From Anaerolineae bacterium (GTDB taxonomy: Bacteria > Chloroflexota > Anaerolineae > Anaerolineales > Villigracilaceae), in contig JAFLCF010000002.1 in NCBI GenBank assembly GCA_017303735.1, positions 4,532 through 68,531 on the forward strand: a stretch of DNA of 64,000 bases, written 5' to 3'. Each line of letters starts with the position of its first letter. Positions within the stretch are counted from its first letter, which is position 1. Shown one piece after another: positions 18,191 through 26,917 of this stretch. The notes below the pieces were generated by a model, which was given only the letters and a program-made list of their open reading frames with translations, was not told the DNA's origin and did no database searches. Both the position numbers and the translations under genes were made by a program.

Positions 18191-18787
18191 TTATTGCACA
18201 AAGAAATTGACCACACCGGTCTGCACGCCGTTATAGAGGACTTCTACTCGGTAGATGCCAGTGGGCCAGCCGTCGGTGGGCGGTTCAAAGAAGAAGTACA
18301 CATAATCCACCACTTCTGTACCGACGGTGATATCGCCTTCATCGATCAGGAAATTTGGGTCTAAGCCAACCACTGCTTCAGCGATCCAACGCGAGGTGAT
18401 CACATCCCCTTCCACGGCGCCTGCCAGATCGCCAACAAGATAAATCGTATCAAGGGACCCGAAAGTGATGTTAGGATCGTTCCCCTCCTGATCGTTGGCA
18501 GTGCGCAGATTGCTCACTGGAGAAGGCGTAAACAATGAAGAAGGTTCATCGGTCGGGGGAATCTCCAATGTTGGCACAGGTGGAATGGTTGGCACTGCAA
18601 AGGTTGGGAAGGGAGTCGGTTCTGCAGAGTTCAACCCTGGAATAGAATTACTGGTATACAGAAAAATACCAGCACCCACACACATCACGCATAAACATAA
18701 AACCACTAAAATACCGCCAATGATCAAGAAGGTATTATTGTTATTTTTCTTGGGGGCATCGCCCGGATTGTTAAATTCAGATTCCAT
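18191..18787 (-). CDS. Membrane-anchored exported protein, paralogue of the next gene
   Basis: 198 residues, function unknown. A cytosolic Asn-rich start, one membrane helix (residues ~18-42, FLIIGGILVVLCLCVMCVGA), a Pro/Thr-rich linker (TPFPTFAVPTIPPVPTLEIP), then a ~105-residue exported domain beginning NLRTANDQEGNDPN. That domain is clearly homologous to the one in 18860-19270: shared TFG..DT(I/V)Y(L/V)VGDLA.AVEG..ITSRW, DPNF(L/F)IDE and GWP(T/A)G.Y.VEV..NGV. It has a beta-sandwich look, perhaps ligand or cell-surface binding. 72-bp gap to the paralogue. Confidence 0.75.
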   Translation of the reverse strand: MESEFNNPGDAPKKNNNNTFLIIGGILVVLCLCVMCVGAGIFLYTSNSIPGLNSAEPTPFPTFAVPTIPPVPTLEIPPTDEPSSLFTPSPVSNLRTANDQEGNDPNITFGSLDTIYLVGDLAGAVEGDVITSRWIAEAVVGLDPNFLIDEGDITVGTEVVDYVYFFFEPPTDGWPTGIYRVEVLYNGVQTGVVNFFVQ

Positions 18788-18859
18788 ACAATTACTCCAA
18801 TATCAAAAGAAAGAAGCGGCTACCGGGTTAGATAACCGCTTCAAGTCAAATCACGTCGG

Positions 18860-19270
18860 CTATTGAACGGTGAAATTAACCGTGCTGTTCAACACGCCAT
18901 TGAAATACACTTCCACCTTGTAGGTTCCGGCGGGCCAGCCATCGGCGGGAGCAGGGAAGTAGAAGTACACATAATCGATGGCTTCTGCACCCACATCAAT
19001 GGCGGATTCGTCGATGAAGAAGTTCGGGTCTACACCAGGGACGTTCTCGGCATACCAGCGAGAAGTGATCTGGTTTCCTTCCACAGCATTGGCAAGGTCA
19101 CCCACCACATAAACGGTATCGGTCGCCCCGAAGACGGTATTGGGCTGGTTTCCCTCTTCATCGCTCGCCACACGGACGTTAGAAAGAGTGGGTTCACCCA
19201 CAGCACAAGCTAACTGGGCAGCGATCAAAACAATGGCAGCAAGCAAGATCGAAATTTTCTTGGCGTTCAT
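18860..19270 (-). CDS. Exported protein or lipoprotein, paralogue of the preceding gene
   Basis: 136 residues. Signal peptide at 1-21 (KKISILLAAIVLIAAQLAC) ending in a Cys; the lipobox (AQLAC) is imperfect at -3, so lipoprotein anchoring is likely but not certain. The mature protein is almost entirely the ~105-residue domain shared with 18191-18787. Start at 19270 from SD AAGGAG at 8 nt; the longer frame to 19321 has no SD and lacks a signal peptide at the N-terminus. Function unknown. The pair presents the same domain on two different anchors, one transmembrane and one (probably) lipid. Confidence 0.75.
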   Translation of the reverse strand: MNAKKISILLAAIVLIAAQLACAVGEPTLSNVRVASDEEGNQPNTVFGATDTVYVVGDLANAVEGNQITSRWYAENVPGVDPNFFIDESAIDVGAEAIDYVYFYFPAPADGWPAGTYKVEVYFNGVLNSTVNFTVQ

Positions 19271-19362
19271 TTTGCATTCTCCTTTTAAATAATAGGGCGG
19301 GAGACCCCGCCAGGTTTTCAAAATTATACAACACCAAAAAAAAGATGCCTCCCCAAAATGGG

Positions 19363-20082
19363 CTATTGCACCTCAATGTAGATACGTTTGTTAATGGCAC
19401 CTTTACTCTTATACTCAACCACTTTGATCGTGCCAACTTCCGATGTATTTGCCACATGCGTCCCGCCGTCGGCTTGTAGATCAAGCCCAACGATCTCGAC
19501 CGTACGAACTTGTGTGATACCTTCAGGAAGGAGATTGATCTTGGTGCGGATCAGATCTGGGATCTGGAACGCCTCTTCCCTTGGGAGGATGTTGACTCTG
19601 ATCTCACGGTTTTTCCCCACCTCAGCATTGACCGCCACCTCGATCTCACGGACAAGTTCTCCGCGCATGGTTTCAAATTCAAAATCCATACGCCCTTTCA
19701 GCGGGTCCATATCACCGCCCGTAACTTTGGCGCCATAATCGCGGAAGACAGTTCCGCAAAGGATGTGCATGGCTGTATGCGTACGCATCAGCTGGTGTCG
19801 CCGCACCCAGTCCAAGGTCCCGAAAGAGGCGGAATTGGGCGCAGGCAAAGGCTCGGTTCCACCGAGAAAATGAAGGACGTCATCCCCTTGTTTCTTAACT
19901 TTTTCAACAGGGTATTTCACGCCATTCACGTCAAGGACTCCAAAATCGCAGGGCTGTCCTCCGCCACCTGGGTAGAAGGCTGAACGATCCAATATGACAG
20001 CTCGAGTTGCCGCATCGACAAATGTAACGATGGCAGAAAACTCTTTAAGATAAGCATCGGTTTGATAAAGTAGATCGGTCAT
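19363..20082 (-). CDS. alaX: Alanyl-tRNA editing protein (AlaX-type)
   Basis: Free-standing homologue of the AlaRS editing domain; hydrolyses mischarged Ser- or Gly-tRNA(Ala). 239 residues. The N-terminal Gly-rich FYPGGGGQPCDFG motif matches AlaX-M/L. Zinc ligands are visible at His102 and His106 (HTAMH); the later site reads DGGTHVANTSEVG, where the usual Cys of CGGTH is Asp, as in some AlaX proteins. Start at 20082; a TATAAT on the minus strand ends 7 nt before it, so the mRNA may be leaderless. A longer frame to 20109 has no SD. Confidence 0.9.
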   Translation of the reverse strand: MTDLLYQTDAYLKEFSAIVTFVDAATRAVILDRSAFYPGGGGQPCDFGVLDVNGVKYPVEKVKKQGDDVLHFLGGTEPLPAPNSASFGTLDWVRRHQLMRTHTAMHILCGTVFRDYGAKVTGGDMDPLKGRMDFEFETMRGELVREIEVAVNAEVGKNREIRVNILPREEAFQIPDLIRTKINLLPEGITQVRTVEIVGLDLQADGGTHVANTSEVGTIKVVEYKSKGAINKRIYIEVQ

Positions 20083-20141
20083 GTCCAAATTATAGCGCCT
20101 GCCCGGCAAAATTAGGATTGGATTAGAAGTCTTATGACTGC

Positions 20142-20171
20142 TTGACTTCGGTCTTTCATATATTGTATAGT
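20142..20171 (+). promoter_or_regulatory. Sigma-70-type promoter of the ABC transporter operon
   Basis: TTGACT at 20142-20147, an 18-bp spacer, and TATAGT at 20166-20171, about 90 nt before the first ABC gene, which has a GAGGAG SD. Confidence 0.65.
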
Positions 20172-20263
20172 AGTTTGCAGTATTAAAAAAAAGGCACCGC
20201 CAACTGGCTGTGTCTTTTCTTTGCGAAAACCCCTTTTATACAAATTCACCGTGAGGAGAAGCA

Positions 20264-21187
20264 ATGATCAAAGTTAGTGGTCTGACAAAGGACTATGGGT
20301 CTCGCCGCGCCATCAACAATCTTAAGTTCGATGCCCAGCAGGGCGAGATCGTTGGGTTTTTAGGTCCGAATGGCGCAGGCAAAACCACCACCATGCGCAT
20401 CCTAACCGGCTATATGCCGCCCACTGATGGTGAGGCAATTGTGGCTGGATACGATGTGGTGGAAGAGTCATTGGAAGTACGCAAGCGGGTGGGCTACCTG
20501 CCAGAATCTGTGCCGTTGTATTACGACATGACGGCATTCGATTATTTAAAGTATATGGGCGAACTACGCCGTATTCCGAATGTGGAAGACCGTGTAGATG
20601 AAGTGCTCGATATGGTTGGGTTAATAGACCGTTCAAGCAGTTATATTGGTAATTTATCCAAAGGTATGAAACAGCGCGTTGGGCTGGCACAGGCACTTTT
20701 GCACCGCCCCGAGGTCTTGATCCTCGACGAGCCGACCATTGGTTTGGACCCCGGGCAAGTGGTGGAAGTGCGCCAATTGATCCGCGAGATCGGCAAGGAA
20801 CGCACGGTGTTGCTTTCCACCCATCTTCTCAACGAAGCCCAAAATCTCTGCGACCGTGTGCTCATCATCAACAAAGGCAAGATCGTTGCAGAAGACACCA
20901 CCGAAAACCTGCAAGCCCGCCTGCTCGGCGCAGAACGAGTGGTGGTGCGTGTGCGCGGCGAAAGCGATGAACTTGCTGATAGCATCAAGAGCGTTAAAGG
21001 CGTGCGCAAGGTGGAAACCCTTGATGATGGCGGCGTGGAATTCGAATTTGCCTCTGGCAAAGACCTGCGCCCCGAAGTTGCCAAACAAGTCATCAAAGAT
21101 GGCTACGATTTGCTCGAACTTCGTCCGCTGGGCATGAGCCTGGAAGAGATCTTCCTCGAACTCACCGGCAGTGACGGCAAGAAATAA
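20264..21187 (+). CDS. ABC transporter ATP-binding protein (GldA-like)
   Basis: 307-residue ATPase subunit of an ABC-2 type exporter. Walker A GPNGAGKTT near residue 39, signature LSKGMKQRVGLAQAL near 133, Walker B VLILDEPTIGLDPGQ, H-loop STHLL. The C-terminal ~80 residues (VVVRVRGESDELADSI...) match the extension seen in GldA and NatA-like subunits. It heads a four-gene set (20264-24306) with an ABC-2 permease, a GldG-like protein and a DUF4340 protein. In Bacteroidetes the homologous GldAFG set is linked to gliding and type IX secretion; here the exported substrate is unknown. Confidence 0.93.
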   Translation: MIKVSGLTKDYGSRRAINNLKFDAQQGEIVGFLGPNGAGKTTTMRILTGYMPPTDGEAIVAGYDVVEESLEVRKRVGYLPESVPLYYDMTAFDYLKYMGELRRIPNVEDRVDEVLDMVGLIDRSSSYIGNLSKGMKQRVGLAQALLHRPEVLILDEPTIGLDPGQVVEVRQLIREIGKERTVLLSTHLLNEAQNLCDRVLIINKGKIVAEDTTENLQARLLGAERVVVRVRGESDELADSIKSVKGVRKVETLDDGGVEFEFASGKDLRPEVAKQVIKDGYDLLELRPLGMSLEEIFLELTGSDGKK

Positions 21188-21202
21188 CACGAGGCATCTC
21201 CC

Positions 21203-21946
21203 ATGAGAAACATTTGGACCATCGCAAAACGCGAATACGATAATTACTTCAACGGACCCCTGGCATATGTTGTGATGCTGGCGGTCTTGTTGCCCCTTGG
21301 CATTTACTTCAGCCTGTTGCTGTTCTTCAACAGCCAGCAGGGCGCATTCGGCGGCGCTCCCGCCCCCGATATCGCCCCCATCAACGGATTGTTCGCCTTC
21401 CTGATGATCTTCCTCAGCCCGGCGCTCACCATGCGCCTGCTTTCGGATGAAGCCCGAATGGGTACGCTCGAACTTCTGTTGACCGCCCCCGTGCGCGACT
21501 CGGAACTGGTCATCGGCAAATGGTTCGGCTCCATCCTCTTCATCCTGACCCTGTTGCTGACCACCCTGATCTATCCGCTCGTTTTGAACAACTTCGTAGA
21601 CCCCGGCATCGACTGGTTGGTAGTGATCGCCTCATACATCGGTTTGATCCTGCTCTGCGCCACCATGCTAGCTCTGGGTGTGGGCATTTCTGCCATTTTT
21701 ACGAACCAGTTCGCGGCGTTCTTCGTCACATTGGGAATTTTATTCTTCCTCTACTTCATGGTCGGTCTGCCCGCGAGCTTGCTCCCGCAGAGCGGTGAGG
21801 TTTTCAATTACCTCAGTATCAACAATCATTTTGACCAAATGAATACCGGCACCATCACCCTTGGCGGCATTGTGTATTACCTGAGTCTGATCGCCTTTGG
21901 GTTGTTTGCCGGTACCACTGCAATCGAAATTCGGAGATGGCGCTAA
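21203..21946 (+). CDS. ABC-2 type transporter permease (GldF-like)
   Basis: 247 residues, six membrane helices. The RNIWTIAKREYDNYFNGPLAYV start and the central SDEARMGTLELLLTAPVRDSELVIGKW block are typical of the GldF/NosY-type ABC-2 permease family. It pairs with the ATPase 15 bp upstream; the GldG-like gene begins 1 bp after the stop. Co-transcription is near certain. Confidence 0.92.
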   Translation: MRNIWTIAKREYDNYFNGPLAYVVMLAVLLPLGIYFSLLLFFNSQQGAFGGAPAPDIAPINGLFAFLMIFLSPALTMRLLSDEARMGTLELLLTAPVRDSELVIGKWFGSILFILTLLLTTLIYPLVLNNFVDPGIDWLVVIASYIGLILLCATMLALGVGISAIFTNQFAAFFVTLGILFFLYFMVGLPASLLPQSGEVFNYLSINNHFDQMNTGTITLGGIVYYLSLIAFGLFAGTTAIEIRRWR

Positions 21947-21947
21947 C

Positions 21948-23573
21948 ATGGCTGGTAAAAAGAAAAACCCCAACGCAAAATACGCGCTGATCGGGCTGAT
22001 CGTTGCCCTCGTCGCTTGTATTTCCACGGGTCTGATCGGCTCGGCAAACTTGCTGACCGCGATCGGCATGTTCACCCTGCCGGTGGAGATTCAGGACGGA
22101 GTAAACCTCGCCCTGCAAATCAGCATCGGTCTATTCATTATCGGCTTGGCGACTGCCGCCATCCTCAATCCGGATGCCGTGCGCCGCTTCCTCACCGGGC
22201 GACAGGCACGCTACGGTTCCAACTCCCTGATTCTGGCAATTGCCTTTGTCGGCATTCTCATCGCCAGCAACTACATCGTCTTCAACAACAGCGACCTGCT
22301 CGGCTCGCCCTACGACTTTACCGAAGACAAGACCAACACTCTTGCACCTGAAACTTTGCAGATCCTTGCCACACTAAAAGAGCCTGTCAACGCGATCGCG
22401 TTCTATTCCACAAATTCAAATCTCACAGGTGCAGAAGATCTTCTGCAAAAGTTCAAGAACAACAGTGATGGCAAGTTCACTTATAGCTTTGTGAACCCAG
22501 ACCTCGACCCGGTTGCGGCACGTGAAGCCGGCGTGACGGGAGATGCCAAGATCTTGCTGCAAATGGGCGAGACCAAAGAAATCGCCGATTTTGCTACAGA
22601 GTCTGAGCTTGCCAAAGCCCTGTTACGTCTCATCAGCCCAGGATCTCGAACCGTTTACTTCCTTCAGGGACACGGTGAGATCAGCCTGGAACCCGGCTCT
22701 GAATTGACCTACGGAATTGCCAAAAGCACGCTAGAAGCTAAAAACTACACGGTTAGCACACTCAACCTGTTAAATACCCGCGAGATCCCCGCCGACGCTC
22801 TGGCTGTCATCGTGGCTGGACCACAGAAACCCGTCAGCGCGGATGAAGTGGAATTGTTGAAAGCCTATGTAGACAATGGCGGTTCGCTCTTCGTCTTGCA
22901 AGACCCGAAATATTTCACCGAGTTCGGCAATTTGAACGATCCGCTTGCCGCCTACCTGAACAAAGAATGGGGCATCATCTACAACGACGATATCGTTATT
23001 GATGGCGCCAACCCCGATAATCCCTTCGCGGCAGTCTCATCCCTCTACAACCCCGGTCACCCGATCACGCAAAACCTGACCCAAAACCTGGTTGTGATCA
23101 TGCCACAGGCGCGCAGTCTCTCCATCTCATCTGAGGTCAAAGAGAATGTGACACAGACCTGGCTCATCAGCACGGGTGAAAACTCCTGGGGTGAAACCAC
23201 AGAATTGAGCGATACCGAATCTCCGGCGTTCAACCAGGAAACCGATACACCCGGTCCGCTCTATCTTGCGATCGCGGGTGAAAACGCAGCGACAACTGGT
23301 CGTGTCGTCGTCTTCGGGAATTCGTTCTTTGCCATTGACAGCAATTTCGATGCATATGGCAACGGCAACTTCTTCATCAATTCTGTAGATTGGGCAGCCG
23401 AACAGGAAGACCTGCTCAACCTGACCACCCGCCCGCGCACCGAGCGCATCTTCACTCCGCCCACAGAGACTTGGCGCTTCGTGGTGTTAGTGATCGTGAT
23501 CGTGTTCGTCATTCCGGGCATGATCGTCTTCTTTGGCATTTCGACCTGGTTCTCACGCCGCAGGAAAGGATAA
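21948..23573 (+). CDS. GldG-like ABC transporter auxiliary protein
   Basis: 541 residues. Three hydrophobic helices at the N-terminus (to ~residue 110), a large exported middle region, and one C-terminal helix (VVLVIVIVFVIPGMIVFFGI) ending in RRRKG. The middle begins KTNTLAPETLQILATLKEPVNAIAFYS, the hallmark of the GldG/ABC_transp_aux family ('N-S-LS..T...L..L..PV'), and contains a FLQGHGE block. It likely forms the extracytoplasmic part of the exporter. SD GGAGA is 10 nt before the ATG at 21948; a longer upstream frame overlaps the permease and is less likely. Confidence 0.88.
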   Translation: MAGKKKNPNAKYALIGLIVALVACISTGLIGSANLLTAIGMFTLPVEIQDGVNLALQISIGLFIIGLATAAILNPDAVRRFLTGRQARYGSNSLILAIAFVGILIASNYIVFNNSDLLGSPYDFTEDKTNTLAPETLQILATLKEPVNAIAFYSTNSNLTGAEDLLQKFKNNSDGKFTYSFVNPDLDPVAAREAGVTGDAKILLQMGETKEIADFATESELAKALLRLISPGSRTVYFLQGHGEISLEPGSELTYGIAKSTLEAKNYTVSTLNLLNTREIPADALAVIVAGPQKPVSADEVELLKAYVDNGGSLFVLQDPKYFTEFGNLNDPLAAYLNKEWGIIYNDDIVIDGANPDNPFAAVSSLYNPGHPITQNLTQNLVVIMPQARSLSISSEVKENVTQTWLISTGENSWGETTELSDTESPAFNQETDTPGPLYLAIAGENAATTGRVVVFGNSFFAIDSNFDAYGNGNFFINSVDWAAEQEDLLNLTTRPRTERIFTPPTETWRFVVLVIVIVFVIPGMIVFFGISTWFSRRRKG

Positions 23574-23574
23574 T

Positions 23575-24306
23575 ATGGCACCGAAAACCAAGAAAACCAC
23601 AACAAAGACGAGCAAACCCACGCGAGCAGCAACAAGCAGTGCCCCAAGCACTCGCACAAGATCCGCTACAAAACAAGGGAAACCCTTTTTCCGAACCGGT
23701 ACATGGGTTGCGTTACTCGTTTTTGCTGCCATCATCGCAGCGATCATTTACCTCAACCAAAACCCGATTGAAGATGCAGAGGCAGAGATCACCCCTGTAG
23801 CAGAAGAAGCGCCCCTCTTTGCAGAAGGAAGCGTTGTTGCCAGCATTGAAGTCAAACCGTTGGAAGGCGAAGCTGTCAAACTGGAGCGAAACGAGAGTCA
23901 GGCTTGGGTGTTGACTCAGCCTGATGAAGTAGATGCAGATCAGGCCATGGCAGAGGCGGCAGCGTCTCAGGTTACAGCACTGCGCATCATCACCGAGGTC
24001 GATAATAAGAAAGACCCATCCATTTTTGGTTTCGACCAGCCTGCCTATGTCCTCACAGTCGGATTCGAAGATGGCACGACCAGCACCCTTGAAGTCGGTG
24101 ACACCACCCCCAGCGAAAACGGCTATTACGTGCGCATGGATAACGGCAAGTTTTATGTGGTCTCACTCGGCGGCATCGGTGCTCTGACGAATCTTGCTTC
24201 GGCGGTACCGTACTTGAACACGCCCACCCCCATCCCCACGGCGACGTCCACGCCTCTCCCGACCGAGACGCCTGTTCCCGCCACTGAAATTTCCCCCACG
24301 CCCTAA
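23575..24306 (+). CDS. DUF4340 domain membrane-anchored protein
   Basis: 243 residues. A basic, Lys/Thr/Ser-rich cytosolic N-terminus (~36 residues), one membrane helix (~42-62, WVALLVFAAIIAAIIYL), then a beta-rich exported domain with a DUF4340 pattern (repeated VKLERNESQAWVLTQP, GFDQPAYVLTVGFEDGTTSTLEVGDTTP). It ends in a Thr/Pro-rich tail. Function unknown; DUF4340 proteins are regularly encoded with GldG-like ABC genes, as here (1-bp gap). The ATG at 23575 is preferred over the longer frame, which overlaps gldG. Confidence 0.85.
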   Translation: MAPKTKKTTTKTSKPTRAATSSAPSTRTRSATKQGKPFFRTGTWVALLVFAAIIAAIIYLNQNPIEDAEAEITPVAEEAPLFAEGSVVASIEVKPLEGEAVKLERNESQAWVLTQPDEVDADQAMAEAAASQVTALRIITEVDNKKDPSIFGFDQPAYVLTVGFEDGTTSTLEVGDTTPSENGYYVRMDNGKFYVVSLGGIGALTNLASAVPYLNTPTPIPTATSTPLPTETPVPATEISPTP

Positions 24307-24317
24307 CCGGCTTAACC

Positions 24318-24344
24318 GCCCTCCCCTATTTTTTAGGGGAGGGC
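24318..24344 (+). terminator. Hairpin after the ABC operon
   Basis: Arms GCCCTCCCCT / AGGGGAGGGC with a T-rich loop, 12 bp past the stop; there is no T-run after the stem, so terminator strength is uncertain. Confidence 0.6.
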
Positions 24345-24390
24345 AAAGTAATACAAAACCATTGCAAGGCATCTGAGAAGCATGAGCCTA

Positions 24391-24419
24391 TTGCTTTTCA
24401 ATATAAAACCGTGTATTCT
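24391..24419 (+). promoter_or_regulatory. Promoter of the primary sigma factor gene
   Basis: TTGCTT at 24391-24396, a 17-bp spacer and TATTCT at 24414-24419, 48 nt before the ATG of the sigma gene. Confidence 0.5.
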
Positions 24420-24466
24420 AATTCTGGAATTTGCAGGCAAATACTTATTGAAAGTTGGATGAGTGA

Positions 24467-25684
24467 ATGGATGTAGACAAGATACTGATAAGCGAAGATG
24501 ACGAAGAAGAGTATTCTGCGATAGCGCGTTTGATCGAACTGGGGCGGCAAAAATCCTTTGTAACATTAGACGATATTTTGCACTTCTTCCCTGAAGCCGA
24601 ACAAGATGTGGAGCAGCTGGAAGAAGCGTTTTCTGCTCTCTTAAGCGCGGGCATTCCGTTCGTGGAAGAAAGCATGATGCCCGAGCCCACCGAAGACGAA
24701 TTGGTGGCTGTGGAAGAAAGCGGCGAAGCCGAGCCCGAGCCCGACCTGGCGCTCGACGACTACCTGGCAAACATCGACACAGACGACACCATCGGCTTGT
24801 ACCTCAAAGAGGTCAGCCGTGTTCCGCTGTTGACCGCCACCGAGGAAGTGCAGCTCGCCCAGCGCATCGAACGCGGACGTTCTGCCCGCGAAGAATTGGC
24901 GCACGGCAGTGTTTCTCCCAAGCGTCGCCTCGAACTCCGCCGCTTCATTGAAGACGGCTGGGCGGGTCGTGAACATCTCATTACGGCAAACTCCCGCCTC
25001 GTGATCTCTGTTGCCAAGAAATATATGGGACGCGGCGTGCCCTTCCTTGACCTGATTCAAGAAGGCAATATCGGTCTCATTCGTGCGACCAAGAAATTCG
25101 ATTACCGCCGTGGGCATAAATTCTCGACCTATGCCACATGGTGGATCCGCCAGGCAGTCACCCGCGCCATCGCGGATCAGGGACGCACCATCCGTGTGCC
25201 GGTCCATATGGGCGACCAGATCAACAAACTCCTGCGCGTTCAGCACCAGTTGACTCAACGCCTCGGACGTGAACCCAGCGTGGAAGAACTTGCCGAAGCC
25301 TTGGATGTGCCTCCGAAGAAAGTGGAGAACATGATCCAGGTGGCACGCCGTCCGCTTTCGTTGGAAACTCCGACCGATGACGAAGAAGATTCGGTGCTCG
25401 GCGACTTCATTGAAGACGATGAAGCTCCCCCGCCCGATGACACCGCCACGTACAACCTTCTGCGCGAGCACCTCGGCGAAGTGTTGAACGGACTGCCCCC
25501 GCGTGAAGTGCGTATTTTGCAGTTGCGCTATGGCTTGCTCGACGGTCAGGCGTACACCCTCGAAGAAGTAGGTCGCAAAATGGGTGTTACCCGTGAGCGC
25601 GTAAGGCAGATCGAAGCCCAAGCGCTGAGTAGACTCCGTCACCCATCCATCCGCAGAAAACTGCGCGATTATTTGGGCGAGTAA
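24467..25684 (+). CDS. rpoD: RNA polymerase primary sigma factor (RpoD/SigA type)
   Basis: 405 residues with the complete sigma-70 layout: an acidic region 1.1-like N-terminus, region 1.2 (DTIGLYLKEVSRVPLLTATEE near 105), region 2 with RVPHM-free core FLDLIQEGNIGLIRATKKFD and the promoter-melting ATWWIRQAVTRAI, region 3, and region 4.2 helix-turn-helix TLEEVGRKMGVTRERVRQIE. The strong match to group 1 in regions 2.4 and 4.2 supports housekeeping function; group 2 (SigB-like) cannot be excluded because region 1.1 is short. It is flanked by its own promoter and a strong terminator, so it is a single-gene unit. The SD is weak (GGATGAG). Confidence 0.92.
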   Translation: MDVDKILISEDDEEEYSAIARLIELGRQKSFVTLDDILHFFPEAEQDVEQLEEAFSALLSAGIPFVEESMMPEPTEDELVAVEESGEAEPEPDLALDDYLANIDTDDTIGLYLKEVSRVPLLTATEEVQLAQRIERGRSAREELAHGSVSPKRRLELRRFIEDGWAGREHLITANSRLVISVAKKYMGRGVPFLDLIQEGNIGLIRATKKFDYRRGHKFSTYATWWIRQAVTRAIADQGRTIRVPVHMGDQINKLLRVQHQLTQRLGREPSVEELAEALDVPPKKVENMIQVARRPLSLETPTDDEEDSVLGDFIEDDEAPPPDDTATYNLLREHLGEVLNGLPPREVRILQLRYGLLDGQAYTLEEVGRKMGVTRERVRQIEAQALSRLRHPSIRRKLRDYLGE

Positions 25685-25692
25685 AGAATTTC

Positions 25693-25728
25693 AAACAGCC
25701 TCCGAAGAAAAATCGGAGGCTGTTTTCT
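25693..25728 (+). terminator. Terminator of the sigma factor gene
   Basis: Stem AACAGCCTCCGA / TCGGAGGCTGTT, loop AGAAAAA, followed by TTCTGTT; 9 bp past the stop. Confidence 0.85.
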
Positions 25729-25747
25729 GTTAAAATCAAAACCATCT

Positions 25748-26917
25748 ATGACCTCCCCCATCCGCCTTTCCATCATCATGCCATGTTTGAACGAAGCCGA
25801 GACGCTCGAAGTTTGTATCCAAAAAGCGCGGCAGTATTTATCGCAGAATCAGATTCAAGGCGAAGTGGTCATTGCGGACAATGGCAGTACAGATGGTTCA
25901 CAGGAATTAGCCCGCAACGCCGGGGCAAGAGTGGTGAACGTTCCAGAAAAAGGCTATGGCAGCGCTCTAATGGGCGGTATCGCCGCCGCTGAAAATGAAT
26001 TCATCGTCATGGGCGACGCCGATGATAGTTACGACTTTACCAACCTCCAGCCATTTGTAGATGCCTTAAAAAACGGAGCAGACCTTGTTATGGGCAATCG
26101 CTTCAAAGGCGGCATCATGCCGGGCGCTATGCCCTTTTTACATCGCTATCTTGGCAACCCGGTCTTAAGTGGCATTGCGCGGCTCTTCTTCCAAAGTGAC
26201 ATCGGCGACTTTCACTGCGGGTTGCGTGGCTTTAGAAAAAGCTCCATCCTTTCGCTCGATTTGCAAACCACTGGCATGGAATTTGCCAGTGAGATGGTCG
26301 TCAAAGCCGCCATGCGTGGATTGTCCATTTCCGAAGTCCCCACCATCTTGCATCCCGACGGACGCTCGCGCCCGCCGCATCTGCGCACATGGTCTGACGG
26401 TTGGCGGCATCTCAAATTCCTTTTGTTGTACAGCCCCAAATGGTTATTCTTTTACCCCGGCATTGCCTTGATCGTTCTAGGCGCACTGATTTCCATTCCC
26501 TTACTCTTTGGTCCCATTCAGATCGGGCAGATCAAACTCGACATCAACACGATCATGTACGCCTCCCTGTTGACCATCATCGGTTTTCAATCCGTACTAT
26601 TCTCGCTGTTCACCTATCTCTTCGGTGTACATTCGAACCTGGTACCAAACGACAAAACAACCGATTCCATATTGAATGCATTGGTACTTGAAAGAGGTCT
26701 GATCCTCAGCGGGATCATGATCCTGCTCGGGTTTGCAAGCTCATTAAGCGCTGTCTTTTACTGGGGTGAGAATCGCTTCGGCGACATCGACCCGACCCTC
26801 TCCATGCGGCTGGTCATTCCCGGCGCAGTCTTATTTACTCTGGGATTCCAGATCCTCTTTGCAAGTTTCTTCATCAGCATCCTCAACATCAAACTCAAGC
26901 AGGCACCGAAAAAATGA
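25748..26917 (+). CDS. Family 2 glycosyltransferase, polyprenyl-phosphate type, with C-terminal membrane helices
   Basis: 389 residues. A GT-A catalytic domain at ~1-235 with the N-terminal SIIMPCLNEAETLEVCIQ, IADNGSTDGS, and the metal-binding D-x-D equivalent MGDADDSYDF. Four hydrophobic helices follow (~236-380). Layout resembles dolichol-phosphate mannose/glucose synthases, which load a sugar onto polyprenyl phosphate for use by GT-C enzymes; two such membrane proteins are encoded downstream, which supports that role (inference). Stop overlaps the next ATG by 4 bp. Confidence 0.88.
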   Translation: MTSPIRLSIIMPCLNEAETLEVCIQKARQYLSQNQIQGEVVIADNGSTDGSQELARNAGARVVNVPEKGYGSALMGGIAAAENEFIVMGDADDSYDFTNLQPFVDALKNGADLVMGNRFKGGIMPGAMPFLHRYLGNPVLSGIARLFFQSDIGDFHCGLRGFRKSSILSLDLQTTGMEFASEMVVKAAMRGLSISEVPTILHPDGRSRPPHLRTWSDGWRHLKFLLLYSPKWLFFYPGIALIVLGALISIPLLFGPIQIGQIKLDINTIMYASLLTIIGFQSVLFSLFTYLFGVHSNLVPNDKTTDSILNALVLERGLILSGIMILLGFASSLSAVFYWGENRFGDIDPTLSMRLVIPGAVLFTLGFQILFASFFISILNIKLKQAPKK

